This document shows positions 1 through 9,427 of a stretch of DNA of 64,000 nt, piece by piece. Source of the DNA: Bacillota bacterium (lineage in GTDB: Bacteria; Bacillota; Proteinivoracia; UBA4975; VEMY01). The DNA is taken from positions 48,972-112,971 of the forward strand of contig VEMY01000032.1 of the NCBI GenBank assembly GCA_009711825.1, read 5' to 3'. Below the pieces are notes generated by a model. It ran no database searches, was not told the origin of the DNA, and saw only the letters and a program-made list of their open reading frames with translations. The number at the start of each line of letters is the position of its first letter. Position 1 is the first letter of the stretch. Made by a program: the position numbers and the translations under genes.

Positions 1-971
1 AAACTGTCGCTGCTTAAGGCAGCGCTGACATCAAAACCAACACCGTTGTCTGCGATGCGCAACTTGACATCATCCTTTCCCATCTCAAAATTTATGTCCA
101 CCTCTGTTGCCTGGGAATGACGCCGGACATTGGTAAGGGCCTCCTGCAAGCATCTATAGAGCGCAAGACTGACGATCCGGGTCAGCTGCCGGCAATCATC
201 GGAACAGTGAAACCTAATTCGCAAAGCTGAGCGTGCCTGTATGCTCTCCACTAGACCCTGGGCCGCAGAGCAAAAGTCCTCATTTTCCAGGGCGGGCGGC
301 CTCAACATGCCCGCTGTATTGCGGGTGCTGTTTATAGCGCCTTGCACCAAATCAATTGTTGCAAGATACCGGGAGCGCAGCTCCGAATTCCCAGCAATCA
401 ATTCCTCGCCCATAAGCTGCAAATCCAACTTGAGCGTCGTCAATGCCATTCCCACTTCATCGTGCAGGTCTCTGGCGATGCGTTCCCGCTCTTCTTCAAA
501 TGCTGTCAGTAACCGCAGGGATAAGTGACGCAATTCTTTATAGCTGATATTGAGCCGACGTTCAGCTTCGATTTTTTCCTGCTGCAATTTGCTCATAGAC
601 AACAGACGTTGAATACGATATAGAAGCTCCTGCCAGTTCATCGGCTTGACAATAAAATCCTCTGCACCGGCCTCAAAAACCTTGTCAATTGTGTCCCCCG
701 CCTCCATACCGGTAAAGGCCAGCACTGGAATCTGCTTGTTCCGGGGCGATTGTTTCAAGTGGGTGCAGGCGGTAAGCCCATCCATCTCCGGCATCTGCAA
801 ATCCATGAGAATGATTCTAGGGCTCGCGGAGGAGACCAAATGAAGAACATCCAGGCCGTTAACGGCCTCTACCACATTGTAACCTTCTCTTTTTAACACT
901 TTTGATATCAAAGTCCGGGTTGCTCTTTTATCGTCGGCCACCAAAACTGTAATGTTGTCATTTTCGCTCAT
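1..971 (-). CDS. Receiver-histidine kinase fusion (REC-HisKA_3-HATPase), C-terminus outside window
   Basis: Read from ATG at 971, the frame stays open to the window edge (323 codons), so the end is missing. Residues about 8-120 form a receiver domain: an acidic pair in VADDK, the phosphoacceptor Asp in ILMDLQMPEMDG, and the conserved Lys in IVKPM. A helical linker leads to ERERIARDLHDEVG, the phospho-His box of the NarX/DegS/DesK kinase class, then ALTNVRRHS and DNGVGFD, the N and G1 boxes of an ATPase domain. A receiver placed in front of a kinase core suggests a sensor whose activity is set by another kinase. AGGAG lies 11 nt before the ATG. The gene begins 14 nt after the hybrid kinase upstream, so it belongs to the same operon. 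No NarL-type partner regulator is visible. Confidence 0.85.
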   Translation of the reverse strand, partial: MSENDNITVLVADDKRATRTLISKVLKREGYNVVEAVNGLDVLHLVSSASPRIILMDLQMPEMDGLTACTHLKQSPRNKQIPVLAFTGMEAGDTIDKVFEAGAEDFIVKPMNWQELLYRIQRLLSMSKLQQEKIEAERRLNISYKELRHLSLRLLTAFEEERERIARDLHDEVGMALTTLKLDLQLMGEELIAGNSELRSRYLATIDLVQGAINSTRNTAGMLRPPALENEDFCSAAQGLVESIQARSALRIRFHCSDDCRQLTRIVSLALYRCLQEALTNVRRHSQATEVDINFEMGKDDVKLRIADNGVGFDVSAALSSDS

Positions 972-985
972 AATAAGTCACACTC

Positions 986-3817
986 CTAAAGACTATCCCG
1001 GTATTGCTTTATTCGCTCGATTTCCGCTTCCAGTGTGTTTAAAATCTCAGCCAGCAGTGAAAACTCAGCGTGCCGGGCCATGGATTCCAGTCTTTTGGCC
1101 TCGCGGTAACCCTGCCAGGCAGACAAATTACCCAACTCACCCTTAAGAGCATGGGCGGAACGAGCAAGCTCCTCCCGATTGCCATTCTTAATCTGGGCAC
1201 GCGCATTCTCTATGTCAGTCTCTGCCTCTTCCAAAAAGATTGTCAATACCTCGGTGAGTAAATCTTTATCCGCCAAGATATGATTATCACTAAATTCAAT
1301 GGGCGGCATTTCGAGTGGTTCTTTGCTCATGCTGGTTGTTGAAACAGCCTTTTCAATTGCTGCATACAAATCTGGGGCATTAATCGGTTTGGGCAAAAAA
1401 TCATCCATTCCTGCTGCAATGCAGGCCGCCCTGTCTTCAGGGCGAGCATGGGCAGTCAGGGCAATGATTGGTGTTCTTCTGCCTAACCGGGTTTCCAAAC
1501 GGCGAATTTCCGCAGTCACCTCGTACCCATCCATAACTGGCATCTGGATATCCATTAAGATAGCATCAAACTGACGCTGGGCGATTAAGCTCAGGGCGTC
1601 ATCGCCATTGCTCACCGATTGACTCAACCACCCCTTCTTTTGGAGCATTAACTCCAAAAGACGCTGATTCATCAGTTTATCTTCAACAATTAAAATATTG
1701 ACATCTACCGACAAACTCCGGTTGATTTCAGGGCTGGTCGCGGCAGCAATTTGTTCTGAACTTGTGTGGGTCCCTGTCACAGTGTTGGCTACCGCAGTCA
1801 GCAACTCATTCCAGCGCACTGGTTTGAGTATAGGCTGAAAGCATCCTATACTCTTCAGGGCCTTGGTTGCTGTGCCCAGCGCCAGGGGCGAAACAACAAC
1901 CACAAACCGCTCCGGGCGTCCGACTCCGGCTTCAGCCAAATGTTTGGCAGCGCCCAATCCCAAGAGCACTACATCCGGTTGAAAACTCTCTTTAGAAAGA
2001 AGTTCCTCAGCCCGACTGTGGCCATAGGCAACACAAACTTCCATGCCTACATATTCCAGATACTGCGATACAACTTTTGCCGACTGTGTTGGCTGGGGAC
2101 AGTCCACTAACAAACAATTCTTGCCCCGGAGCTTGCCAAATGAGTGCTGGATGGGCCGGGCATCTTCTGGCAGCATATCCAGGGAAAAGTGAAAATTGCT
2201 GCCACTGCCGATGGTGGATTGAACTGAAAGTTTCCCACCCATCAACTTCACCAGCCGTGAGCAAATCGGCAAGCCGAGGCCGGTACCCTGAAACTTTTTG
2301 GCGCTGCTGCTATCGGACTGATAAAAACTTTTAAACACCCGCGGTATTTCTGCTTGTTCGATGCCGATTCCGGTATCAATAACCTCACATTGCAATCGGG
2401 GGCGCTCCTGTGTACAAGTGGTCCGGGTGATCTGTAAATGTACCGAACCAGCCTCGGTAAATTTTATCGCGTTATCCAGCAAATTCACCAAAACCTGCTT
2501 TAGTCGTAACGAATCACCATTAACAGTTTGCGGAATTTCCGGATCAATGAAAACCGAAAGCTCCAGACCCTTGCGATAGGCCTGGACTCCCAGGGAGGAA
2601 ACAACGCTTTCCGCCAACTCACGTAGATCAAAGGGCTGCATCTCAACTTCGATTTTGCTGGCTTCAATCTTTGAGAAATCGAGAATGTCGTTTATCAGAC
2701 GCAGCAAGTCTCCGGCCGACTCGCGAATCATCGCCAACATTTCCCGCCGGGCGGGCTCAGTTTCATCAGCCAGAGCCAAGTCACCCATTCCCAATATTAC
2801 GTTCAACGGCGTCCGCAGCTCATGGCTGACATTGGCAATAAACTGACTTTTAATCCTGCTTGCTCTGCGTGCCGACTCCACCGCTTTTTGCTGTTTAAAT
2901 TCCAGGTGTTTGTAATCAGAAACATCCCGGATCACACCGACCACATAGCGCTGGCCGATAGGATCTGTAAACGGTGACAGTTTAGCGCTAAAAAACCTGG
3001 TTACGCCGTCGACGCTTGTAAACTGCCGCTCCACCACCTGCTCAGCATTAGTGGCCAACACCCGGGCATCCGTCTCCCGCATCTCCCGAGCCACATCTTC
3101 CGGAAAAATGTCCTCACCGCTGAGCCCCACCAGTTGTTCCGACTCTTTTCCCGCCAGTGTGGAAAATGCTGTGTTAACCATCACTATCTTGTGCTGACTG
3201 TTCGTTACAAAAATTGGATCGCCAACAGCTTCTATTATCCTGGATAGAAAATTCCTCGCTTGCTGCAGCTCTGATTCAGCAGTTTTCCGCTCGCCCATCT
3301 CCCGCAGTAGCTTGCCATGGGCCAACGCTCCCCGGAGAATGGCGGCGAATTTCCTGAATATCGGTTTTAGATTCTCCAGTTCCCTGTCGGTAAAAATTTC
3401 GGCAACCCGCCCATTAACAGCCAACTTCATTAGCCCGAAATTACCCAGAGCAATCAAGACAAACCCATGCCCCGTGCTGCCTGACAGCTCACAAATTCGC
3501 TTGGCTTCTATATGGTCCGACTCATAGATGATATAACTATCTGCAGCTACTCGCTGGTACATGCTGTGCTCTAAAGGAATTTGAGTAGTTCGAGTCTGAA
3601 TAACCGTGGAGAAAATCCGGGATAAAGTATTCTCCTCGCCGGTTTCCGAGAGATAATTATCCCGCACCCAGACTGAGCAATAAGCCAGCTGTTTATACTC
3701 CTGCAGCTTGGCAGTAAAACGGCGGCAATTTTCTACGAAATTCAGCGAGTCCCCAGCCACCAGCGCTAGCTCGTATAAAACTGTCATATCCTCAAACACA
3801 GGCTGTTCCTCGGTCAT
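986..3817 (-). CDS. Hybrid histidine kinase with PAS, two receivers and HPt
   Basis: A 943-residue soluble multi-domain kinase without membrane segments. Residues 1-165 resemble a GAF-like sensor. A PAS domain follows (about 188-300), then HisKA with the H-box NVSHELRTP (His about 332) and a HATPase domain (N-box LLDNAIKF, G1 DTGIGI, G2 GTGLGL). The first receiver (about 565-680) is degenerate: the phosphoacceptor position reads VVLLGLG without Asp. The second (about 706-825) is complete, with VEDK, LMDIQMP (Asp about 756) and PKP. The C-terminus is an HPt domain with HALKGE (His about 889). It can therefore run an internal His-Asp-His phosphorelay. It follows the REC-ATPase-REC gene after 94 nt and precedes the REC-kinase by 14 nt. 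The ATG is preceded by GGGGTG. Confidence 0.9.
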   Translation of the reverse strand: MTEEQPVFEDMTVLYELALVAGDSLNFVENCRRFTAKLQEYKQLAYCSVWVRDNYLSETGEENTLSRIFSTVIQTRTTQIPLEHSMYQRVAADSYIIYESDHIEAKRICELSGSTGHGFVLIALGNFGLMKLAVNGRVAEIFTDRELENLKPIFRKFAAILRGALAHGKLLREMGERKTAESELQQARNFLSRIIEAVGDPIFVTNSQHKIVMVNTAFSTLAGKESEQLVGLSGEDIFPEDVAREMRETDARVLATNAEQVVERQFTSVDGVTRFFSAKLSPFTDPIGQRYVVGVIRDVSDYKHLEFKQQKAVESARRASRIKSQFIANVSHELRTPLNVILGMGDLALADETEPARREMLAMIRESAGDLLRLINDILDFSKIEASKIEVEMQPFDLRELAESVVSSLGVQAYRKGLELSVFIDPEIPQTVNGDSLRLKQVLVNLLDNAIKFTEAGSVHLQITRTTCTQERPRLQCEVIDTGIGIEQAEIPRVFKSFYQSDSSSAKKFQGTGLGLPICSRLVKLMGGKLSVQSTIGSGSNFHFSLDMLPEDARPIQHSFGKLRGKNCLLVDCPQPTQSAKVVSQYLEYVGMEVCVAYGHSRAEELLSKESFQPDVVLLGLGAAKHLAEAGVGRPERFVVVVSPLALGTATKALKSIGCFQPILKPVRWNELLTAVANTVTGTHTSSEQIAAATSPEINRSLSVDVNILIVEDKLMNQRLLELMLQKKGWLSQSVSNGDDALSLIAQRQFDAILMDIQMPVMDGYEVTAEIRRLETRLGRRTPIIALTAHARPEDRAACIAAGMDDFLPKPINAPDLYAAIEKAVSTTSMSKEPLEMPPIEFSDNHILADKDLLTEVLTIFLEEAETDIENARAQIKNGNREELARSAHALKGELGNLSAWQGYREAKRLESMARHAEFSLLAEILNTLEAEIERIKQYRDSL

Positions 3818-3911
3818 AACAACACCCCGCTATCCCAGGTCATACTGTGAGTATTTACATTATGACATGCTTCAAATTTTGATTCATCCCCTGCTAGCGA
3901 ATGCCGGATAA

Positions 3912-6236
3912 TCACTGTGTACTCATCACTGTTTGCACAGTCTCCAGCAATTGTTCCCGGCTGAAGGGCTTTGGCAAGCGATGGGCAATCGGCAACCGGG
4001 CGCTGTCAGCAAGATTTTCGGAAGCAGAAATAAGCAGCACTGGTGTCTCAATCGTCTTCTGGCGCATCAACTCCACCAGCATTTTGCCGTCCAAGGTCGG
4101 CATGTTGATATCCGAAATTACCAAGTCAAACTGCCCTTGCCCCAATTCAAAAAGGGCGGCAACACCGTCCCCTGCGGTGGTGACCTGATAGCCGGAATCT
4201 GCAAGATATCGTTCCAAAAGCGAGCAGATATTAGGGTCATCGTCGACAACCAACACCGAGCCCCTTGCAACCACCGGTACTTCCCGTTCCAAAACCCGGG
4301 CAATCTCCGATATGTCACATTGACAACTCTGGAGCTTGACGCGGCACTGCTCGATAAGCCGCTCTACAGCATGTCCCCTGATTTTCTCCAAAGCCAACCG
4401 TACCGATTCGGCGCCCGCTAACGCTGAGCGCAACTGTTCCGCAGTCACCAGGGAGTAAATAGCGGTATAGCCCATGTAGCCGGAGTTGCCGCATTTGGAA
4501 CAACCCACAGGTCTGCATATTTCCCCGGTATAGTCTAAGCCATACTTACTGAGTCTGTACAACTCTTCCTCCATTGCCTGATAACGATGACTGCACTCCG
4601 GGCACAGTTTGCGCACCAGACGCTGACTGACCAGTCCGGATAAATATCGGGCCAGATCGTCCGTAGAAACATCCAGCGTCATAAGCAGTTCCAGCGCCGA
4701 AACAACTCCCTTGGCGGACATCGTACTGATAATCCCAGTTCCCTTCCGAGCACAGCTCATTGCCGCCTGGGCACTGGTCTTGTCCCGGATTTCCCCCAAA
4801 AACAAGAGGTCCGGTAATTTATTCAATGAATTGTTCAACAACTGCTGCTCGTCGTTGCCAGCTTTGCTGTTCACCTGTTGCTGATTGACATTTACCAGGA
4901 AATACTCAATCGGATTCTCTATGCTGATAATTGACAGGGATTCGCTGAGCTCGTTGACCAGTGAACTGACTGTGGTGCTTTTCCCCGCGCCATTGGCGCC
5001 GATAAACAAGAACAACCCCCTTGCTCCCCGGACCTGCCCGCGTAAATCCGCATCCAGCCCCGCCTCCATTCCCAACCCGCTAAGGCCAAGTTTAACAGCA
5101 TCTTGGGCCAGCACACGCACATGCATGGTCTCGCCGATGGGCGTTGGCAGCGTCGAAATCCGCAAGCGGTAATGGTTAAATCCATAGTCAAAGGCGCAGA
5201 CGCCAATCTGAGGGCTGCGCTTTTCAGCAATGTTCATCCCGCTGAGGGCTTTAAACCGGGAGATGACCCGTGTGGCAAGATTATCTGCCAGCTTAACCCT
5301 GTGCACCAGAAACCCGCTGGCACGAATACTAACCAGGCCGTTACCGGCTTCTGGCTCAAGATGAATGTCGCCAGCGCCCATGTTAATAGCAGTGGTGACC
5401 AGCCGATCCGACCAATATTCAACCGGGGTTTTGCTGAGCATATCCTCGAAAATCTGCGGTTCCGCAATCGCCATTTGATTCATGGCTTCGGGCGCAACTA
5501 CCGCTGACAAAGAATCCATCAGCAACATGTCAAAGGGGTTGCTGAGCACTATCGTATCATCTTCCAGTATTACCACTTTATTTGCCCGGGAGAAGGATGC
5601 CGGCAACGCCTCCAGTTTTATCTTATCGGGCTCGATATATTGCACTAAGCGGAACCCCATATACTCGGCAATAAGTTTAGCCAGCCGGTTGTCGCTAATC
5701 CCTATCTCCCTTGCTGCAGCATATAAATCTCCCGATTTTGCGGCATTGAGACAGCTTTCCGCCTCGGAGGACAGCGCCAACTGCTTAACAACATGCTGAA
5801 CAAAATCCACATGCTTGAGCTGGACAGGGGCCGAAGATCCGGCCTCGATGCTACCCCACTTTTGTTTCATATCCAGGTGTTTGGTCACTGTCTCCAACAG
5901 CGCATCCCTGGTCAGCGGCTTCACCAGATAGCCGGCGGCTCCTACTGCCAGGGCCCGGGCACGATCCTGCTCGCCATCCAATGCTGTTAAAAACACAACT
6001 GGCACAAATTGGTCCTCAAACTCTTGCTGCAGTCGCTGGCAAACCTGAAACCCGTCCATCCCCGGCATCAGGCCGTCCAACAGCACCAAATCCGGCACAG
6101 TTTCCTTTACCATCGCTAGCGCAACTTCGCCGCTGCCGGCGGCCAGAACCTCATACCCTTCAGGCTCCAGAAAACGTTGTATCAGCATGCTGATATTTTC
6201 ATCGTCATCTATTGTCAAGATTATTGGTGTTTCCAT
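3912..6236 (-). CDS. REC-MshEN-PilB/GspE-type ATPase-REC fusion protein
   Basis: An ATPase of the type II secretion/type IV pilus family carrying a receiver at each end. The N-terminal receiver has [16 protein letters not shown] (Asp54) and VKPL. An MshEN-like region ([15 protein letters not shown], then [11 protein letters not shown]) leads to the PilB/GspE core: GDIHLEP, the Arg-rich EKRSPQIG, Walker [10 protein letters not shown], Asp-box-like IENPIEY, and Walker [11 protein letters not shown] tetracysteine zinc motif follows (CPEC, then CSKC). The family His box, normally STLHTNDA, reads STMSAKG and lacks its His. The C-terminal receiver has VVDDDP, ISDINMP and PKPF. The ATG at 6236 has AAAGGAGG 12 nt upstream. 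A TTG at 6248 is in frame but directly touches that site, so it is unlikely. The start overlaps the upstream kinase by 32 nt. No pilin, PilC or PilM gene is near. Confidence 0.85.
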   Translation of the reverse strand: METPIILTIDDDENISMLIQRFLEPEGYEVLAAGSGEVALAMVKETVPDLVLLDGLMPGMDGFQVCQRLQQEFEDQFVPVVFLTALDGEQDRARALAVGAAGYLVKPLTRDALLETVTKHLDMKQKWGSIEAGSSAPVQLKHVDFVQHVVKQLALSSEAESCLNAAKSGDLYAAAREIGISDNRLAKLIAEYMGFRLVQYIEPDKIKLEALPASFSRANKVVILEDDTIVLSNPFDMLLMDSLSAVVAPEAMNQMAIAEPQIFEDMLSKTPVEYWSDRLVTTAINMGAGDIHLEPEAGNGLVSIRASGFLVHRVKLADNLATRVISRFKALSGMNIAEKRSPQIGVCAFDYGFNHYRLRISTLPTPIGETMHVRVLAQDAVKLGLSGLGMEAGLDADLRGQVRGARGLFLFIGANGAGKSTTVSSLVNELSESLSIISIENPIEYFLVNVNQQQVNSKAGNDEQQLLNNSLNKLPDLLFLGEIRDKTSAQAAMSCARKGTGIISTMSAKGVVSALELLMTLDVSTDDLARYLSGLVSQRLVRKLCPECSHRYQAMEEELYRLSKYGLDYTGEICRPVGCSKCGNSGYMGYTAIYSLVTAEQLRSALAGAESVRLALEKIRGHAVERLIEQCRVKLQSCQCDISEIARVLEREVPVVARGSVLVVDDDPNICSLLERYLADSGYQVTTAGDGVAALFELGQGQFDLVISDINMPTLDGKMLVELMRQKTIETPVLLISASENLADSARLPIAHRLPKPFSREQLLETVQTVMSTQ

Positions 6237-9200
6237 ACTCCGGCTCAACCTCCTTTAGGTACTCATCCAGCTGCCTGGTCAAATAGACGATATCATCCCG
6301 GCGCTCATTGGCAGCTGCAGCTTCTAGCGCATGGCCAAGCTCGGTAATGTAGTCGAAACCATAGCCACCGCCTGCACCCTTCAGCCGATGCCCCAGCACC
6401 TTAATCGTTTGATACTCCTCAGCTTCCAGAGCATCGCTAATCGCGCTTAAATCTCTGCGAACATTACCCAAAAATCCCGGCACAAGATCCAGGACAGACT
6501 CTGGCACTATCGGCTTTTTCGGGTTTGTCGGTATTTTCTCTGAAAACATATCCAGAACCTCCCTCAATCTTTGTTTCTTGATCGGCTTGGACAAATGGAA
6601 ATCACATCCGGCGTCCAGACTCTTTTGTTTGTCTTCTTCAAACGCGTATGCTGTAAGGGCGACAACCGGAGTACGCTCGGCCCCGGCCAGCCCCTCCATC
6701 TGCCGAAGCGCTTCTGTCGCCTGAAGTCCGTCAAGTTCGGGCATTTGCATGTCCATGAGAACAAGATCATATTTCTTGGCGGCAAACATTGCCAGCGCCT
6801 GGCGACCGTTTTCGGCTTCATCCAGAGCATGACCGCTATTCTTCAACAATGCTCCGACCAACAAGCGGTTGTCCTCAGAATCTTCTGCCAGAAGTATCTG
6901 CAACGGACGCATAGGTTTCTTTTCAGCAACAATTCTGTTGGTTTCTTGCTTGCTGCCTGTAATCCTTTCCACGACAGCGACCAGCTCTCGTCTTTTAACA
7001 GGCTTGACAAGGTAGGTGTCTATTCCCGCTTCCCGGCATTTCTGGATGCTGGCGTTCTGCGATTCGGATGTCAGCATCAGTATCACTGGCTCCCGGTTTT
7101 CAGAGTTTAAACATATGTGCCGGGCAACGGACAAGCCATCCAAATCAGGCATTTTATAATCCAAAATCACTAGGTCGAAGGCCTGTCCCTGTCTCCGTCT
7201 GGCGCTTACTGCCTGCAAACACCCGCGCCCGCCATCGGCTTCGACAATCTCAACACCCTGCCGGCTCAAAATTTCCCGGATAATTAGCCGATTGGTTGCA
7301 TTGTCATCCACCACCAGGCCGGTTAGTCCCTCCAGATGACGTTGTTCTATGTCTGGCTCTGTAAGCGGGGTGTACGCCAGTGTAAAGTAAAAGCGGCTCC
7401 CCTGGCCCGGTTCGCTTTCCAGCCAGATCCGTCCGTTGTTGGTAGTAACCAGAGAACGGGCGATGCCAAGACCAAGGCCGGTCCCCTCCCGGGTAGTTGA
7501 CAGGCGGGAAAAACTGTCGAATATAAATTCTTGTCGGTCCCGGGGGATCCCGGGCCCAGTATCAGAAACCGTCACCTGAAGCGTTCCCGGTATGGATGCC
7601 TGCCTGTTTAACTGAACTTCGACATTAACTTCGCCAGACTCGGTAAATTTCACGGCGTTATTCACAAGGTTTACGAGTATTTGTTGGAGATGGTTCACGT
7701 CCCCCCGCCACGTTCGTGGGACATCGGGAGCGATATACAAAGTTAGTTCCAGGCCCTTTTGGTGGGCACGCACCGCCAGAAAGTCCAGATTACGTTCCAA
7801 TGTATCTTCCAAATCAAAATCTGACTCCCTGACCTCGATACCGCCCGCCTCTATTTTCGACATGTCCAGGACATTGTTAATCAGATTCAACAAATGATCC
7901 CCAGCGGCCAAAGAGGTAGAGACATATTTGGCCTGCTCATCATTAAGAGGCGTATCCAGAAGCAACTCAGACATGCCGATTACCGCGTTCATCGGCGTTC
8001 GAATTTCGTGGCTCATGTTGGCCAGGAACTGGGTCTTTGCCCGACTGGCATTAAGCGCCTCCGCTTCCGCCAGTTTACGTTCAGTGATATTTTCATGGGC
8101 AATTATCACCCGCACAGGATTGGCGCCAGCACAGCGGGTCACCCGACCCATAAACCATCGTTGTTCTTCTTCACTGTGGCAGGGGTATTCCTGGGTGTAA
8201 GTATCAGCTTCACCATTGAGTACTGCTTCAATACCAGCGGCGAACTCTGCTGCCCCGTCGGACCATTTCCCCCGAGCGCGGTGGCAAACATCCAGATAGT
8301 TTAAACCAAGATTGGCCTCTGGCTCGCCTCCATTGTTAATAGCAAATGTTTTCCATGCTTTATTAGTTGCGATAATTTCTCCTGCTTCATCTACGATTGC
8401 AATATGCGCCGCGAGGCCGTCGACAATTGAGTGGGCGAAGCGCTCTGAACTTCGCAATGCCTTTTCATACTGAACCTGTTTGGAGATATCCGTAAACGTC
8501 ACAACTGCACCAGTTATTTCCCCCCGCTGGTTGATTGGATTAGCAGAATAGATTACTGGAAACAAAGTTCCGTCTTTGCGTTGGATCATGCTTTTTTCAT
8601 TGCGAGCGCCGGTGTAATTAGTGGGGTAGTGAATTTCGCACTGTTTCAAAGAAAAGCTGTTTCCCTGGCTATCCCTGTGCAGCAGAGCATGCATATTTTT
8701 GCCTAGCAATTCGTGGCGCTGGTAACCCAGCTGTTCTAAAGCTCTGCTATTAACGAACTCGCAATTTCCTTCCATATCGATTCCGTAGATACCATCGCCG
8801 GAGCTATCCAATAAAAGGCGATTATAGCGCTCCAAATCATGGACAACCTGCTGTGCCTTCTGATGCCAATGAATCTCCTTTTCCAATTCCGCCTGTTTTG
8901 CCTGCAGCACTTTTGTTTTCCTTTGAGAACCTAAAGTATGACTAAAAAACTGACAGCAGAGCTCCAGCAGTTGTTGTTCCTCCGGTGCCCAATCTATTGG
9001 CTTGTCGTTAAGAAAAAAACATAGCCCCTGTGGCTCAGTATCAGTGCCCAACGGGAAGACAACCATGGCATTAATACCATACTTGTTCACAAGTTTTCGC
9101 ATTTCCTCACTCATCGTCAGTGACCCCGGGTCGTTGCTGACCGCGCGATACTGCCAATGGCTAAGAACTGAATCAACGATATACTTGGAGGACAGCTGGT

Positions 9201-9393
9201 ATATCCAGTTAAGATCACCTGAGTCAACATTTCTACTGGCATGAATAGCGCCAAATCCATTGGGCTCTTCCAAACTCAAAACAAACCCGAATCGACAATC
9301 AAATACTGCACAGATATCTGCAAATTGTTTTTGCAAATCTCCGTCAGGCAGCAAGATTGTACGGATTCTTAATAACACATCAATTAAATTCAT
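6205..9393 (-). CDS. Hybrid histidine kinase with GAF-like, two PAS, two receivers and HPt
   Basis: A 1062-residue soluble hybrid kinase. The first 160 residues are GAF-like and are followed by a coiled-coil linker. Two PAS domains lie at about 190-305 and 318-440. The HisKA box [12 protein letters not shown] has His at about 462. The HATPase has [15 protein letters not shown] and GTGLGL. Both receivers look functional: VVDDN/LDYKMPD (Asp about 745)/VKP and AEDSED/MDMQMPE (Asp about 881)/SKP. The C-terminal HPt domain has GHRLKGAG (His about 1002). The gene sits second in the signalling operon, 34 nt after the first kinase. Its 3' end overlaps the start of the ATPase fusion gene, which suggests translational coupling. 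The ATG is preceded by GGGGGC with 7 nt spacing, and TCTAATC lies directly upstream of that site. Confidence 0.92.
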   Translation of the reverse strand: MNLIDVLLRIRTILLPDGDLQKQFADICAVFDCRFGFVLSLEEPNGFGAIHASRNVDSGDLNWIYQLSSKYIVDSVLSHWQYRAVSNDPGSLTMSEEMRKLVNKYGINAMVVFPLGTDTEPQGLCFFLNDKPIDWAPEEQQLLELCCQFFSHTLGSQRKTKVLQAKQAELEKEIHWHQKAQQVVHDLERYNRLLLDSSGDGIYGIDMEGNCEFVNSRALEQLGYQRHELLGKNMHALLHRDSQGNSFSLKQCEIHYPTNYTGARNEKSMIQRKDGTLFPVIYSANPINQRGEITGAVVTFTDISKQVQYEKALRSSERFAHSIVDGLAAHIAIVDEAGEIIATNKAWKTFAINNGGEPEANLGLNYLDVCHRARGKWSDGAAEFAAGIEAVLNGEADTYTQEYPCHSEEEQRWFMGRVTRCAGANPVRVIIAHENITERKLAEAEALNASRAKTQFLANMSHEIRTPMNAVIGMSELLLDTPLNDEQAKYVSTSLAAGDHLLNLINNVLDMSKIEAGGIEVRESDFDLEDTLERNLDFLAVRAHQKGLELTLYIAPDVPRTWRGDVNHLQQILVNLVNNAVKFTESGEVNVEVQLNRQASIPGTLQVTVSDTGPGIPRDRQEFIFDSFSRLSTTREGTGLGLGIARSLVTTNNGRIWLESEPGQGSRFYFTLAYTPLTEPDIEQRHLEGLTGLVVDDNATNRLIIREILSRQGVEIVEADGGRGCLQAVSARRRQGQAFDLVILDYKMPDLDGLSVARHICLNSENREPVILMLTSESQNASIQKCREAGIDTYLVKPVKRRELVAVVERITGSKQETNRIVAEKKPMRPLQILLAEDSEDNRLLVGALLKNSGHALDEAENGRQALAMFAAKKYDLVLMDMQMPELDGLQATEALRQMEGLAGAERTPVVALTAYAFEEDKQKSLDAGCDFHLSKPIKKQRLREVLDMFSEKIPTNPKKPIVPESVLDLVPGFLGNVRRDLSAISDALEAEEYQTIKVLGHRLKGAGGGYGFDYITELGHALEAAAANERRDDIVYLTRQLDEYLKEVEPEYGNTNNLDNR

Positions 9394-9427
9394 AAGTTTC
9401 GCCCCCGATTAGAATAGTGTTCTAGGC

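Noticed and set aside
4315..5507. Multiple long frames opposite and inside the PilB-like ATPase gene
   Set aside because: They overlap a gene with complete family motifs and show none of their own.
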